A stretch of 5,731 nt of DNA from Dehalococcoidales bacterium (GCA_030640255.1 DAOWJS010000058.1:1-5731), one strand, 5' to 3'; counted from the stretch's first letter, positions 1 to 4,975 are shown. The notes: generated by a model not told the origin, from the sequence alone. Numbers and translations: made by a program.

Positions 1-1622
1 AGAGAATAGCTGTGCTGGTCAAGGATAAGAAAATTACTGGCATCAGTGAGTTGCGCGATGAGTCAGACCGTCAGGGTATGCGTATCGTTATTGAGCTAAG
101 GAGAGAAGCTCAGCCGCAGCAGGTGCTCAATAATCTGTATAGATTTACCTCAATGCAGTCGGCTTTCTTCATTAACATGTTGGCTCTGGTTGATGGCCAG
201 CCCAGGGTAATTAGCCTTAAAGAGGCGCTTCAGTATTATATAGATTTTCGCCGTGAGGTTACCACTCGGCGCTCCCGATTTGAGCTGAAAGCGGCTAAGA
301 CGAGGGCTCATATCTTGGAAGGGTTTAAAATTGCTCTGGAGCAAATAGATAAGGTGATTGCTACTATCCGAAAATCGGAAACGGCTGAGGCGGCTCGCCG
401 GAACCTTATGACTGGCTTTGGTCTATCTCAGGCTCAAGCGCAGGCCATTCTTGATATGCAGTTACGCCGGCTGGCTAGTTTAGAGCGACGCAAGATACAT
501 GATGAGTATGCCGAGGTAGTAAAAACCATGGCTTATCTGGAGGGCCTTCTGGCTAGCCGCCAGAGGATTCTATTACTGGTAAAGGGAGAAGTGGATGAGC
601 TGAAGTCTAAATATGGCGACCCACGGCGAACCGAGATAAGCGAGCAAGAGGTGACGGAGTTTCATGAGGAAGACCTTATCCCCCATCAAAGGGTAGTGGT
701 GACAGTTACTAATCGGGGATTTGTCAAAAGGGTTCCATCCCAGGCTTACAAGCCGCAGCACCGCGGGGGCAAGGGTATCATTGGCATGGTAACCAGGGAG
801 GAAGATGCCGCCAGGCTCTTAGTGGTGACTGATACCCATGCTAACCTGCTGTTCTTCACCAGCCGGGGTAAGGTGTTTCGCCTTAAGTGCTATGAAATCC
901 CACCCGATAGCTCCCGGCTGGCTAAGGGGACGGCGCTGATTAATCTTTTCCCGGTGACTGAAGGTGAGAGGGTTACCGCTGTGGTAGCCGTGGCAGATTT
1001 TAAGCCTGATGCCTACTTGGTGATGGCTACTGGCGGCGGGGAGATAAAGAAGACGGCGGTGGGCAGTTTTGCTTCAGTGCGGAGTAGTGGGCTTATTGCC
1101 GTGGATTTGGAGGCAGGCGATGAGTTAGTGGCGGCACGTCTAGCTACTGACCAGGATGATGTCGTATTAGTGACCCGGAAAGGGCAATCAATCAGGTTCG
1201 CCGTGTCCGAGTTAAGAGCTAGCTCCCGAACCAGTGGCGGGGTGTGTGGCATCCGCCTGGCGCCTGATGACCGGGTAGTCAGTATGGATATTATCTATCC
1301 CGATACTTTCCTTCTGGTGGTTACCGCAGGGGGCTTCGGTAAGCTCACCCCGGTGGGGAACTATCCACGACAACATCGTGCTGGCAATGGGGTCAGGACT
1401 TTTAAGCTTATTGAAAAAACGGGCGAGGTTGTTGCCGCCAGAGTGGTGTCTCAAGGTCAACAGCTAATGATTATATCTGCTGACGGCATTATTACCCGCA
1501 CCCCAGTAAAGGATGAAGACCCGAAGCACCGCATTTCTATTCAGAAAAGAAGCACTCAAGGGGTGAGACTGATGGAGCCTGCCCCCGGCGATAAGATAGT
1601 CGCTATCGCTTGCTTTGACTGA
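1..1622 (+). CDS. gyrA: DNA gyrase subunit A, C-terminal two thirds (5' end cut by window edge)
   Basis: GyrA is the DNA-cleaving subunit of type II topoisomerase gyrase (A2B2), which supercoils the chromosome using ATP. The frame is open to the left edge (codons from base 3 read E-I-A-V-L-V-K-D-K), so the GTG at 12 is not a start; roughly 270-300 N-terminal residues, with the quinolone-resistance region and catalytic tyrosine, lie outside. Counting from base 12: the end of the breakage-reunion core holds LRDESDRQGMRIVIEL (14-29) and LNNLYRFT (39-46); the coiled-coil gate spans about 80-205 with LDMQLRRLASLERRKI (147-162); the six-bladed pinwheel DNA-wrapping domain runs from about 225 to 536. 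The GyrA-box, which separates GyrA from ParC, is QHRGGKG at 249-255 (bases 756-776), with His at the usual Arg/Lys second position. A degenerate second box, QHRAGNG, lies at 454-460. There is no acidic C-terminal tail. The 3' end overlaps the convergent radical SAM gene by 20 bp. Confidence 0.97.
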   Translation, partial: RIAVLVKDKKITGISELRDESDRQGMRIVIELRREAQPQQVLNNLYRFTSMQSAFFINMLALVDGQPRVISLKEALQYYIDFRREVTTRRSRFELKAAKTRAHILEGFKIALEQIDKVIATIRKSETAEAARRNLMTGFGLSQAQAQAILDMQLRRLASLERRKIHDEYAEVVKTMAYLEGLLASRQRILLLVKGEVDELKSKYGDPRRTEISEQEVTEFHEEDLIPHQRVVVTVTNRGFVKRVPSQAYKPQHRGGKGIIGMVTREEDAARLLVVTDTHANLLFFTSRGKVFRLKCYEIPPDSSRLAKGTALINLFPVTEGERVTAVVAVADFKPDAYLVMATGGGEIKKTAVGSFASVRSSGLIAVDLEAGDELVAARLATDQDDVVLVTRKGQSIRFAVSELRASSRTSGGVCGIRLAPDDRVVSMDIIYPDTFLLVVTAGGFGKLTPVGNYPRQHRAGNGVRTFKLIEKTGEVVAARVVSQGQQLMIISADGIITRTPVKDEDPKHRISIQKRSTQGVRLMEPAPGDKIVAIACFD

Positions 1623-3456
1623 GCTCCTGATGCTTTTGTCGGCACTGTGGTTGCCAGCGCTGAAGTCCGCAGACGTTACAGGCTTCATAACGGCAGTCAG
1701 GGGTTTCTCTGCCGGCGAGGGCGCGCTGATATTCCCGCTTTAGGAAAGCTGTAGTTAGTCCCACATCAATATGAGCCCAGGGTAGGGGCTCGTCCAGGGG
1801 GCGCTCCCGCTGAGCGTAGAAGTCGGGCTCAATTCCAGCCTCCTCAAAAGCACGAAGCCAATTTTCATAGTGAAAGTGCTCACTCCAGGCATCAAAGGTT
1901 GAACCCAGTTGCCAGGCACGATAGATAACCTTACCTAATCGCCTATCCCCCCGTGAGAGTACTGCCTCAAGCTGGCTGACTTTAGGGTCTGTCCAGGATA
2001 GTGCGATTCCTTTGCGGCGTAATCCCTGTTTAAGCAGCTCGTGCTTGGAGTTTAGCTGAGGTTCACCCTCCTGGGCTACCCACTGAAAGGGCGTATGTGG
2101 CTTGGGGACAAAGGTGGCTAGGCTGACCCTTATCCGAGGTCTTTTCCCTTTAGCCTTCCTGCCCAGTGAGCTGACCTGGTTTATTAGCTGAATAATGTCC
2201 TCTATATCATCAGTGGTTTCGGTGGGCAAGCCCAGCATAAAATATAGCTTAAGGCTTATCCAGCCTCTATCAAAGGCAGTAGCCGCCGTTTCCAGGAGTT
2301 CCTCGTCACGGATGCTCTTATTGATGATTCGCCGTAGCCTTTCGCTACCTGCCTCTGGGGCGAAGGTGAGCCCAGTCTTTCTGCGGGAAGGGAGGGAGTC
2401 CATCAGCCTTACTGAGAAGCTATCAATGCGGAGGCTGGGTAGTGACAGGGCGAGATTATGGTGGCGATAACGGTGGGATAGGTTAGCTACCAGCTCATCA
2501 ATGTGAGGGTAGTCGCTGGTGCTTAGTGAGACTAAAGAAACCTCGTCATAGCCGCAGTTACTGATAAGCTCCCCAACCGCCTGGAGCACCTCTTCTTTGG
2601 GGCGCTCGCGCACCGGACGATATATAGTCCCTGCCTGGCAGAAGCGGCAACCACGGCTGCAGCCTCGCTGAATCTCTATCGCCCCACGGTCATGGACTAC
2701 CTCAATGTAGGGGACTACTGGTTTAGTGACCGGGGGAGGGAGCTTGGTCACTATCCGCCGTTGAATGGAGGGTCTGGCCTGGGCTACCGTGGGGGTAATG
2801 CTTTTAAATAAACCATCAGCCTGGTATTCCACCTGATACAGGCTGGGCACATAAATGCCAGGGATAGTAGCTACCTGGCGAAGTAGCTGTTTTCTGGGGG
2901 CTTCCTTGCCCCGTCGTTTCCAATCTCGGAAGCTATCAAGTAGTTCGAGCAATACCTCCTCGCCATCCCCAATTACAAAGAAGTCAATAAAGTCGGCCAT
3001 AGGCTCTGGGTTGAGGGCACAGGTACCACCGGCAATCACTATGGGATGGGCATCGTTTCTCTCTGAGGCAAGGACTGGTATTTGGGCCAGGTGAAGCATA
3101 TGGAGTACATTGGTACAGGTGAGTTCATAGCCTAGTGAGAAACCAATAATATCAAAATCCTTTAGTGGGTGCTTAGATTCAAGGCTGAACAGGGGAATAC
3201 CCTTGGTCTGCATTACGGTTCCCATATCTACCCACGGGGCATAGACCCGTTCACAAAGAACATCCGGCTGGCTGTTAAGCAGGTCATAGAGGATAGGCAA
3301 GGCTAAATTGGACATGCCTATTTCATATACATCAGGGTAAGCCAGGGCAATCCTGATGTGGGTTTTGTCCCAGTCCTTTACTAGGCTATTCCACTCGCCA
3401 CCGGTGTAGCGGGCGGGCTTGGTAACCTGATGCAATATATTATCGGGATAGGTCAA
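1603..3456 (-). CDS. TIGR03960-type radical SAM protein, about 617 aa
   Basis: Uncharacterised radical SAM enzyme, probably cytosolic. Numbered from the TTG at 3456: KPARYTGGEWNS (13-24) is the family N-terminus. Residues about 34-168 resemble a B12-binding Rossmann-like region, with YPDVYEIGMSN (40-50) and IGDGEE (162-167), but no DxHxxG cobalamin motif is visible. The radical SAM core has CSRGCRFC (266-273; Cys266, Cys270, Cys273 as CxxxCxxC for a 4Fe-4S cluster), then LSTSDY (311-316), PSLRID (340-345), TFAPEAGSERL (364-374) and YFMLGLPTE (405-413). Four late cysteines (588, 593, 596, 605) could hold another metal or cluster. The frame extends to a TTG at 3507 (634 aa), but that codon sits in a palindrome with only GGGG abutting it, whereas the TTG at 3456 has GGGGGAAG six bases earlier on its strand and gives a more usual N-terminus. 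No fused or adjacent DUF2344 partner, common with this family, is present. Family is confident; substrate unknown; start fairly confident. Confidence 0.93.
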   Translation of the reverse strand: MTYPDNILHQVTKPARYTGGEWNSLVKDWDKTHIRIALAYPDVYEIGMSNLALPILYDLLNSQPDVLCERVYAPWVDMGTVMQTKGIPLFSLESKHPLKDFDIIGFSLGYELTCTNVLHMLHLAQIPVLASERNDAHPIVIAGGTCALNPEPMADFIDFFVIGDGEEVLLELLDSFRDWKRRGKEAPRKQLLRQVATIPGIYVPSLYQVEYQADGLFKSITPTVAQARPSIQRRIVTKLPPPVTKPVVPYIEVVHDRGAIEIQRGCSRGCRFCQAGTIYRPVRERPKEEVLQAVGELISNCGYDEVSLVSLSTSDYPHIDELVANLSHRYRHHNLALSLPSLRIDSFSVRLMDSLPSRRKTGLTFAPEAGSERLRRIINKSIRDEELLETAATAFDRGWISLKLYFMLGLPTETTDDIEDIIQLINQVSSLGRKAKGKRPRIRVSLATFVPKPHTPFQWVAQEGEPQLNSKHELLKQGLRRKGIALSWTDPKVSQLEAVLSRGDRRLGKVIYRAWQLGSTFDAWSEHFHYENWLRAFEEAGIEPDFYAQRERPLDEPLPWAHIDVGLTTAFLKREYQRALAGRETPDCRYEACNVCGLQRWQPQCRQKHQELSQSKR

Positions 3457-3460
3457 TTGG

Positions 3461-3468
3461 CTTCCCCC
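3461..3468 (-). promoter_or_regulatory. Shine-Dalgarno supporting the TTG start at 3456
   Basis: On the minus strand GGGGGAAG lies about six bases before the TTG at 3456-3454. This decides between two in-frame TTG starts: the upstream one (3507-3505) has only GGGG directly abutting it, with no workable spacing. Confidence 0.5.
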
Positions 3469-3499
3469 AGACTGCCCATTATAGCTTAAGGTGGTGGAA

Positions 3500-3519
3500 T
3501 AAACCAACCCCTTGGTTTA
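3500..3519. repeat. Perfect 8-bp inverted repeat upstream of the radical SAM gene
   Basis: TAAACCAA (3500-3507) and TTGGTTTA (3512-3519) are exact inverse complements around CCCC. In RNA this is a hairpin; in DNA it is a candidate operator. It lies 44 bp ahead of the preferred start at 3456 and contains the alternative TTG at 3507, so it is more likely 5' leader or operator than coding sequence. No long T-run follows on either strand, so a terminator is unlikely. Confidence 0.6.
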
Positions 3520-3576
3520 AAGATTATTTATCAACCTCAACCCCTTTAGATTTTTTATTTGTAACCCTCCCCCTGT

Positions 3577-3605
3577 TTCCCCCTCCCTTGATAAGGGAGG
3601 GGGAA
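3577..3605. repeat. Palindrome 1, outer type
   Basis: A 13-bp perfect stem (3577-3589 with 3593-3605) around the loop GAT; the core is CCCCCTCCCTT paired with AAGGGAGGGGG. It closely matches the element at 3907-3933 at the other end of the cluster, so the two bracket it. No T-tract follows. Confidence 0.85.
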
Positions 3606-3615
3606 CTTTCTATAT

Positions 3616-3646
3616 AAGAGGGGCTTCGCCCCTCTTTGACTCCCCT
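3616..3646. repeat. Palindrome 2, GAGGGGC-TTC-GCCCCTC unit with tail
   Basis: AAGAGGGGC (3616-3624), loop TTC, GCCCCTCTT (3628-3636), then the tail TGACTCCCCT. The 29 bases 3617-3645 are identical to 3810-3838, showing recent duplication or a conserved mobile unit. Confidence 0.85.
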
Positions 3647-3689
3647 TTAGTATTTACTCTTTTCAAAGGAGAGGGGGAGGGATTTTTTA

Positions 3690-3722
3690 AAGAGGGGGCT
3701 CCGCCCCCTCTTAGATTCCCCT
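3690..3722. repeat. Palindrome 3, variant unit with 10-bp stem
   Basis: AAGAGGGGGC (3690-3699), loop TCC, GCCCCCTCTT (3703-3712), then the tail AGATTCCCCT. Relative to unit 2 it gains a compensated G/C pair, so pairing is kept. It is preceded by GGGAGGGATTTTTTA, similar to the lead-in of the unit at 3808. Confidence 0.85.
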
Positions 3723-3727
3723 TGGTC

Positions 3728-3748
3728 GCTTCGCCCTCTTAGACACCC
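3728..3748. repeat. Half-copy of the palindrome unit
   Basis: GCTTCGCCCTCTTAGACACCC matches the loop, right arm and tail of units 2 and 3, but the left arm is missing and one C of the right arm is gone. It looks like a decayed or recombined remnant directly beside unit 3. Confidence 0.6.
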
Positions 3749-3807
3749 TATTGATGAACATCTTTATTGCCAATGGTGTGCTTCTACATAAGGGGGGAAG
3801 AGATTTT

Positions 3808-3839
3808 AGAGAGGGGCTTCGCCCCTCTTTGACTCCCCA
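3808..3839. repeat. Palindrome 4, second copy of unit 2
   Basis: AGAGGGGC (3810-3817), loop TTC, GCCCCTCT (3821-3828), tail TTGACTCCCC. It is identical to unit 2 over 29 bases. The preceding GGGGAAGAGATTTTAG resembles the lead-in of unit 3, so the repeated module is longer than the hairpin alone. Confidence 0.85.
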
Positions 3840-3870
3840 TTACAAAATAAAGGCGCTTATTGAGGGCAGC

Positions 3871-3894
3871 TTGAAGGGGCGTTAGCCCCTTCAA
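3871..3894. repeat. Palindrome 5, TTGAAGGGGC hairpin
   Basis: TTGAAGGGGC (3871-3880), loop GTTA, GCCCCTTCAA (3885-3894): a 10-bp perfect stem. An A-rich stretch follows on the plus strand and neither strand has a T-tract after the stem, so this is a diverged repeat unit rather than a canonical terminator. Confidence 0.75.
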
Positions 3895-3906
3895 AAAATA
3901 ATCATT

Positions 3907-3933
3907 CCCCCTTCCCTTACTAAGGGAAGGGGG
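3907..3933. repeat. Palindrome 6, outer type closing the cluster
   Basis: CCCCCTTCCCTT (3907-3918), loop ACT, AAGGGAAGGGGG (3922-3933): a 12-bp perfect stem. It is similar to palindrome 1, with one compensated lengthening, and is followed by the G-rich sequence TCAGGGGGATAGG. Confidence 0.85.
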
Positions 3934-4009
3934 TCAGGGGGATAGGTCACCAATCTAGGGTGGGGGGAAGAAAGAGTTGATAGTCAACCTCTCCAAATCC
4001 AAAAGCCCT

Positions 4010-4038
4010 TTGACGTTTATAGGATAGCCGACTAAAAT
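4010..4038 (+). promoter_or_regulatory. Sigma70-type promoter of the HIT gene
   Basis: TTGACG (4010-4015), a 17-bp spacer and TAAAAT (4033-4038): five of six consensus bases in each box at ideal spacing. Transcription would start near 4045, giving a short leader that contains the Shine-Dalgarno at 4056. Confidence 0.75.
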
Positions 4039-4055
4039 AGTCCTAAGCAATTAAT

Positions 4056-4061
4056 AAGGAG
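4056..4061 (+). promoter_or_regulatory. Ribosome-binding site of the HIT gene
   Basis: AAGGAG six bases before the ATG at 4068, fixing this start over the out-of-frame ATG at 4063. Confidence 0.85.
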
Positions 4062-4067
4062 AATGAA

Positions 4068-4541
4068 ATGGAGCAAATTTGGGCGCCATGGCGTATTGAG
4101 TACATCCAGAGGGAAAAATCAGAAGGATGTATTTTATGTGAAAAACCTAAACAAAGCAGCGATGCTATGAATTACATTCTGTATCGGGGAGACAAAAACT
4201 TCGTCATTATGAATGCCTATCCCTATAACCCGGGTCACCTGATGATAGCCCCCTACCGGCACGTAGCTAATCTAGACGAGCTAACTGATGAAGAGCGCCA
4301 CGAGCACTTTGCCATGGTTAGCCGGTGTATCAAGCTCCTGAGACAGGCATTTAACCCCGGCGGTTTTAATATCGGCATAAACATGGGAAAGGTAGCCGGA
4401 GCCGGTATAGAGGAGCATGTTCACACTCACATCGTGCCTCGGTGGCAGGGCGATACCAACTTTATGCCGGTAATAGCTGAGGTAAGGGTAGTTCCTGAAG
4501 CCCTGGCTGGAACCTATGAAAAGCTAAAAGGCAAATTCTGA
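4068..4541 (+). CDS. HIT family protein (Ap4A phosphorylase/hydrolase-like), 157 aa
   Basis: Histidine-triad proteins cleave phosphoanhydride or phosphoramidate bonds of nucleotides through a covalent nucleotidyl-histidine intermediate. The triad is HVHTHIV at 117-123; by family precedent the middle His119 is the nucleophile. After it comes PRWQGDTNFMPV (124-135), which I associate with the bacterial Ap4A phosphorylase-like branch such as M. tuberculosis Rv2613c. The opening EQIWAPWRIEYI (2-13) also fits that branch. Cys21 and Cys24 (CILC) form half of the zinc site many HIT proteins carry. NAYPYNPGHLMIAPYRH (49-65) and NIGINMGKVAGAG (101-113) are the nucleotide-pocket segments. Length is normal and the protein looks complete, cytosolic and without membrane segments. 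It has its own promoter and ribosome-binding site. The 3' end overlaps a small convergent frame by 80 bp. Fold is near certain; whether it is phosphorylase, asymmetric hydrolase or Hint-like is inference. Confidence 0.96.
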   Translation: MEQIWAPWRIEYIQREKSEGCILCEKPKQSSDAMNYILYRGDKNFVIMNAYPYNPGHLMIAPYRHVANLDELTDEERHEHFAMVSRCIKLLRQAFNPGGFNIGINMGKVAGAGIEEHVHTHIVPRWQGDTNFMPVIAEVRVVPEALAGTYEKLKGKF

Positions 4542-4701
4542 TTGAAGTTCTACAGGGCACCGCTTCTTGGTAAAGCAGTAATTTCCGCTCCTTGTCTCCT
4601 TGCATTACCGCTTCCCGGTAAGCATCTTCCAAGGACTTTACCAGTCGTTGGACCTCAATCAATAGGCTCTTTGTATCATCACTAATATTATGGTCTTCCA
4701 T
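4462..4701 (-). CDS. Small hypothetical protein, about 79 aa, coupled to the upstream CxxC frame
   Basis: Not recognised. The first ~45 residues look protein-like: acidic then amphipathic helix (EDHNISDDTKSLLIEVQR, then KSLEDAYREAVMQGDKERK), with possible short coiled coil. It contains two similar segments, AYREAV and LYQEAV, encoded by near-identical 17-18 bp repeats (4559-4576 and 4607-4623). The last ~27 residues are read antisense to the HIT gene and have a different character (hydrophobic, proline- and leucine-rich), so the natural C-terminus may be shorter or altered. The ATG at 4701 is preferred to the one at 4716 (84 aa) because GGGGAG lies seven bases before it. The start lies within the 3' end of the upstream frame (14-nt overlap), which suggests translational coupling. 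No membrane segment or signal peptide is evident in the confident part. Confidence 0.5.
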   Translation of the reverse strand: MEDHNISDDTKSLLIEVQRLVKSLEDAYREAVMQGDKERKLLLYQEAVPCRTSIRICLLAFHRFQPGLQELPLPQLLPA

Positions 4702-4841
4702 AATTAAGCTCCCCATTTTGCCTTCTCAAGGCAACAATAGCCCACAATAACTCTGGTAATCTCTCATCCAATCTCAACCTGCTTGAGCACTCATCACACA
4801 CACTATAGAAAACCGCCTCTTTCTTTATTCAAGTTATTCAT
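4688..4841 (-). pseudogene. Small CxxC protein, about 50 codons, interrupted by a +1-type frameshift
   Basis: An ATG at 4841-4839 opens MNNLNKERGGF and stops at a TAG (4805-4803). Skipping one base in the TTTTC run near 4809-4813 moves to the frame reading FYSVCDECSSRLRLDERLP, then ELLWAIVALRRQNGELNYGRP, ending at TAA 4690-4688. The joined product is 50 residues, with Cys15/Cys18 as a CxxC knuckle and a hydrophobic helix around 28-38. The span of 154 nt is one base more than a multiple of three. The second-frame part has no good independent start: its only early candidate, a GTG near 4801, lacks a well-spaced Shine-Dalgarno, and the start at 4841 also lacks a strong one. The 14-nt overlap with the next frame supports real coding. 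It could be a broken gene, a sequencing indel, a frameshifted gene or chance. Function unknown. Confidence 0.4.
4709..4714 (-). promoter_or_regulatory. Shine-Dalgarno of the 79-aa small frame
   Basis: GGGGAG on the minus strand, seven bases ahead of the ATG at 4701-4699. It lies inside the last codons of the upstream CxxC frame and just downstream of a perfect 7-bp hairpin (TTGCCTT/AAGGCAA, 4718-4734). Ribosomes finishing the first frame would pass directly over it. Confidence 0.5.
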
Positions 4842-4845
4842 AGGT

Positions 4846-4896
4846 AGTGCTCAGCGAGAAAGCACTTTGGTTGCGGCTAGCACCACCGATAGTGCT
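4846..4896 (-). promoter_or_regulatory. Two tandem leader hairpins ahead of the small minus-strand frames
   Basis: On the minus strand AGCACT (4896-4891) can pair with GTGCT (4883-4879), and AGTGCT (4866-4861) with AGCACT (4851-4846). All arms share one complementary motif, so other pairings, for example the first with the third, are equally possible. This is an attenuator-like layout in the ~75-nt leader predicted from the promoter at 4924-4953, but stems are only 5-6 bp. A further AGCACT (4786-4791, plus strand) lies inside the CxxC frame. Confidence 0.35.
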
Positions 4897-4923
4897 CGTG
4901 CCAATGAAGGCTAATATTCCCAT

Positions 4924-4953
4924 ATTAAAAGGTAACCATTTCCCAGTTGACAA
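4924..4953 (-). promoter_or_regulatory. Candidate promoter of the two small minus-strand frames
   Basis: On the minus strand TTGTCA (4953-4948), an 18-bp spacer and TTTAAT (4929-4924): five of six consensus bases in each box. Its -35 box shares five base pairs with the -35 box of the oppositely directed 23S rRNA promoter, so the two promoters should compete for polymerase. Transcription would start near 4917, about 75 nt before the ATG at 4841. Confidence 0.45.
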
Positions 4954-4975
4954 AATTATTGTTTTATGCTAACAT
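4947..4975 (+). promoter_or_regulatory. 23S rRNA promoter
   Basis: A perfect TTGACA (4947-4952), a 17-bp spacer and TAACAT (4970-4975), with the TG of an extended -10 at 4967-4968. AT-rich sequence fills the spacer. Transcription should start near 4982, giving a ~145-nt leader before the mature 23S 5' end. A dedicated strong promoter here fits a 23S gene that is not cotranscribed with 16S. Confidence 0.75.

Larger units (their letters stand above)
3508..4067. other. 560-bp intergenic region with a palindrome cluster
   Basis: No credible coding region in any frame. The left part (3520-3576) is an AT-rich stretch and then a C-rich stretch with no clear promoter. The middle (3577-3933) is the cluster of GC-rich palindromes listed separately. 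The right part (3934-4067) holds G-runs, a 5-bp inverted repeat (GTTGA/TCAAC, 3976-3988), and the HIT gene promoter and ribosome-binding site. Confidence 0.8.

Noticed and set aside
150..1688. Minus-strand frames opposite gyrA
   Set aside because: They are antisense shadows of a clearly coding, conserved sequence.
2195..3094. Plus-strand frames of 79-91 codons inside the radical SAM gene
   Set aside because: They lie fully inside a well-supported gene on the other strand, and their Ser/Arg-rich translations match no protein family I know.
3616..3894. Palindromes as intrinsic terminators for the flanking genes
   Set aside because: Both flanking genes start at this region rather than end in it, and none of the stems is followed by a proper T-run on either strand.
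3577..3933. CRISPR array
   Set aside because: The repeats are few, unequal in length and spacing, palindromic across their full length, and have no regular unique spacers. No cas gene is present.
3929..3966. G-quadruplex upstream of the HIT promoter
   Set aside because: There are four G-runs, but one connecting loop is about 16 bases, too long for a confident call without measurement.
4718..4734. TTGCCTT/AAGGCAA hairpin as terminator of the HIT gene
   Set aside because: It is about 180 bp past the stop codon, has no following T-run, and falls inside the likely coding part of the minus-strand CxxC frame.
4802..4832. Minus-strand promoter TTGAAT / TATAGT
   Set aside because: The spacer is 19 bp and the elements lie inside the CxxC frame; the promoter at 4924-4953 explains the frames better.
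4784..4897. CIRCE/HrcA operator
   Set aside because: The AGCACT/AGTGCT motifs recall GCACTC-N9-GAGTGC, but no pair has the right order and nine-base spacing, and no chaperone gene follows.
4904..4972. 22-codon frame starting MKANIPILKGNHF
   Set aside because: No Shine-Dalgarno, and it runs through the rRNA promoter, whose transcription would start after it.
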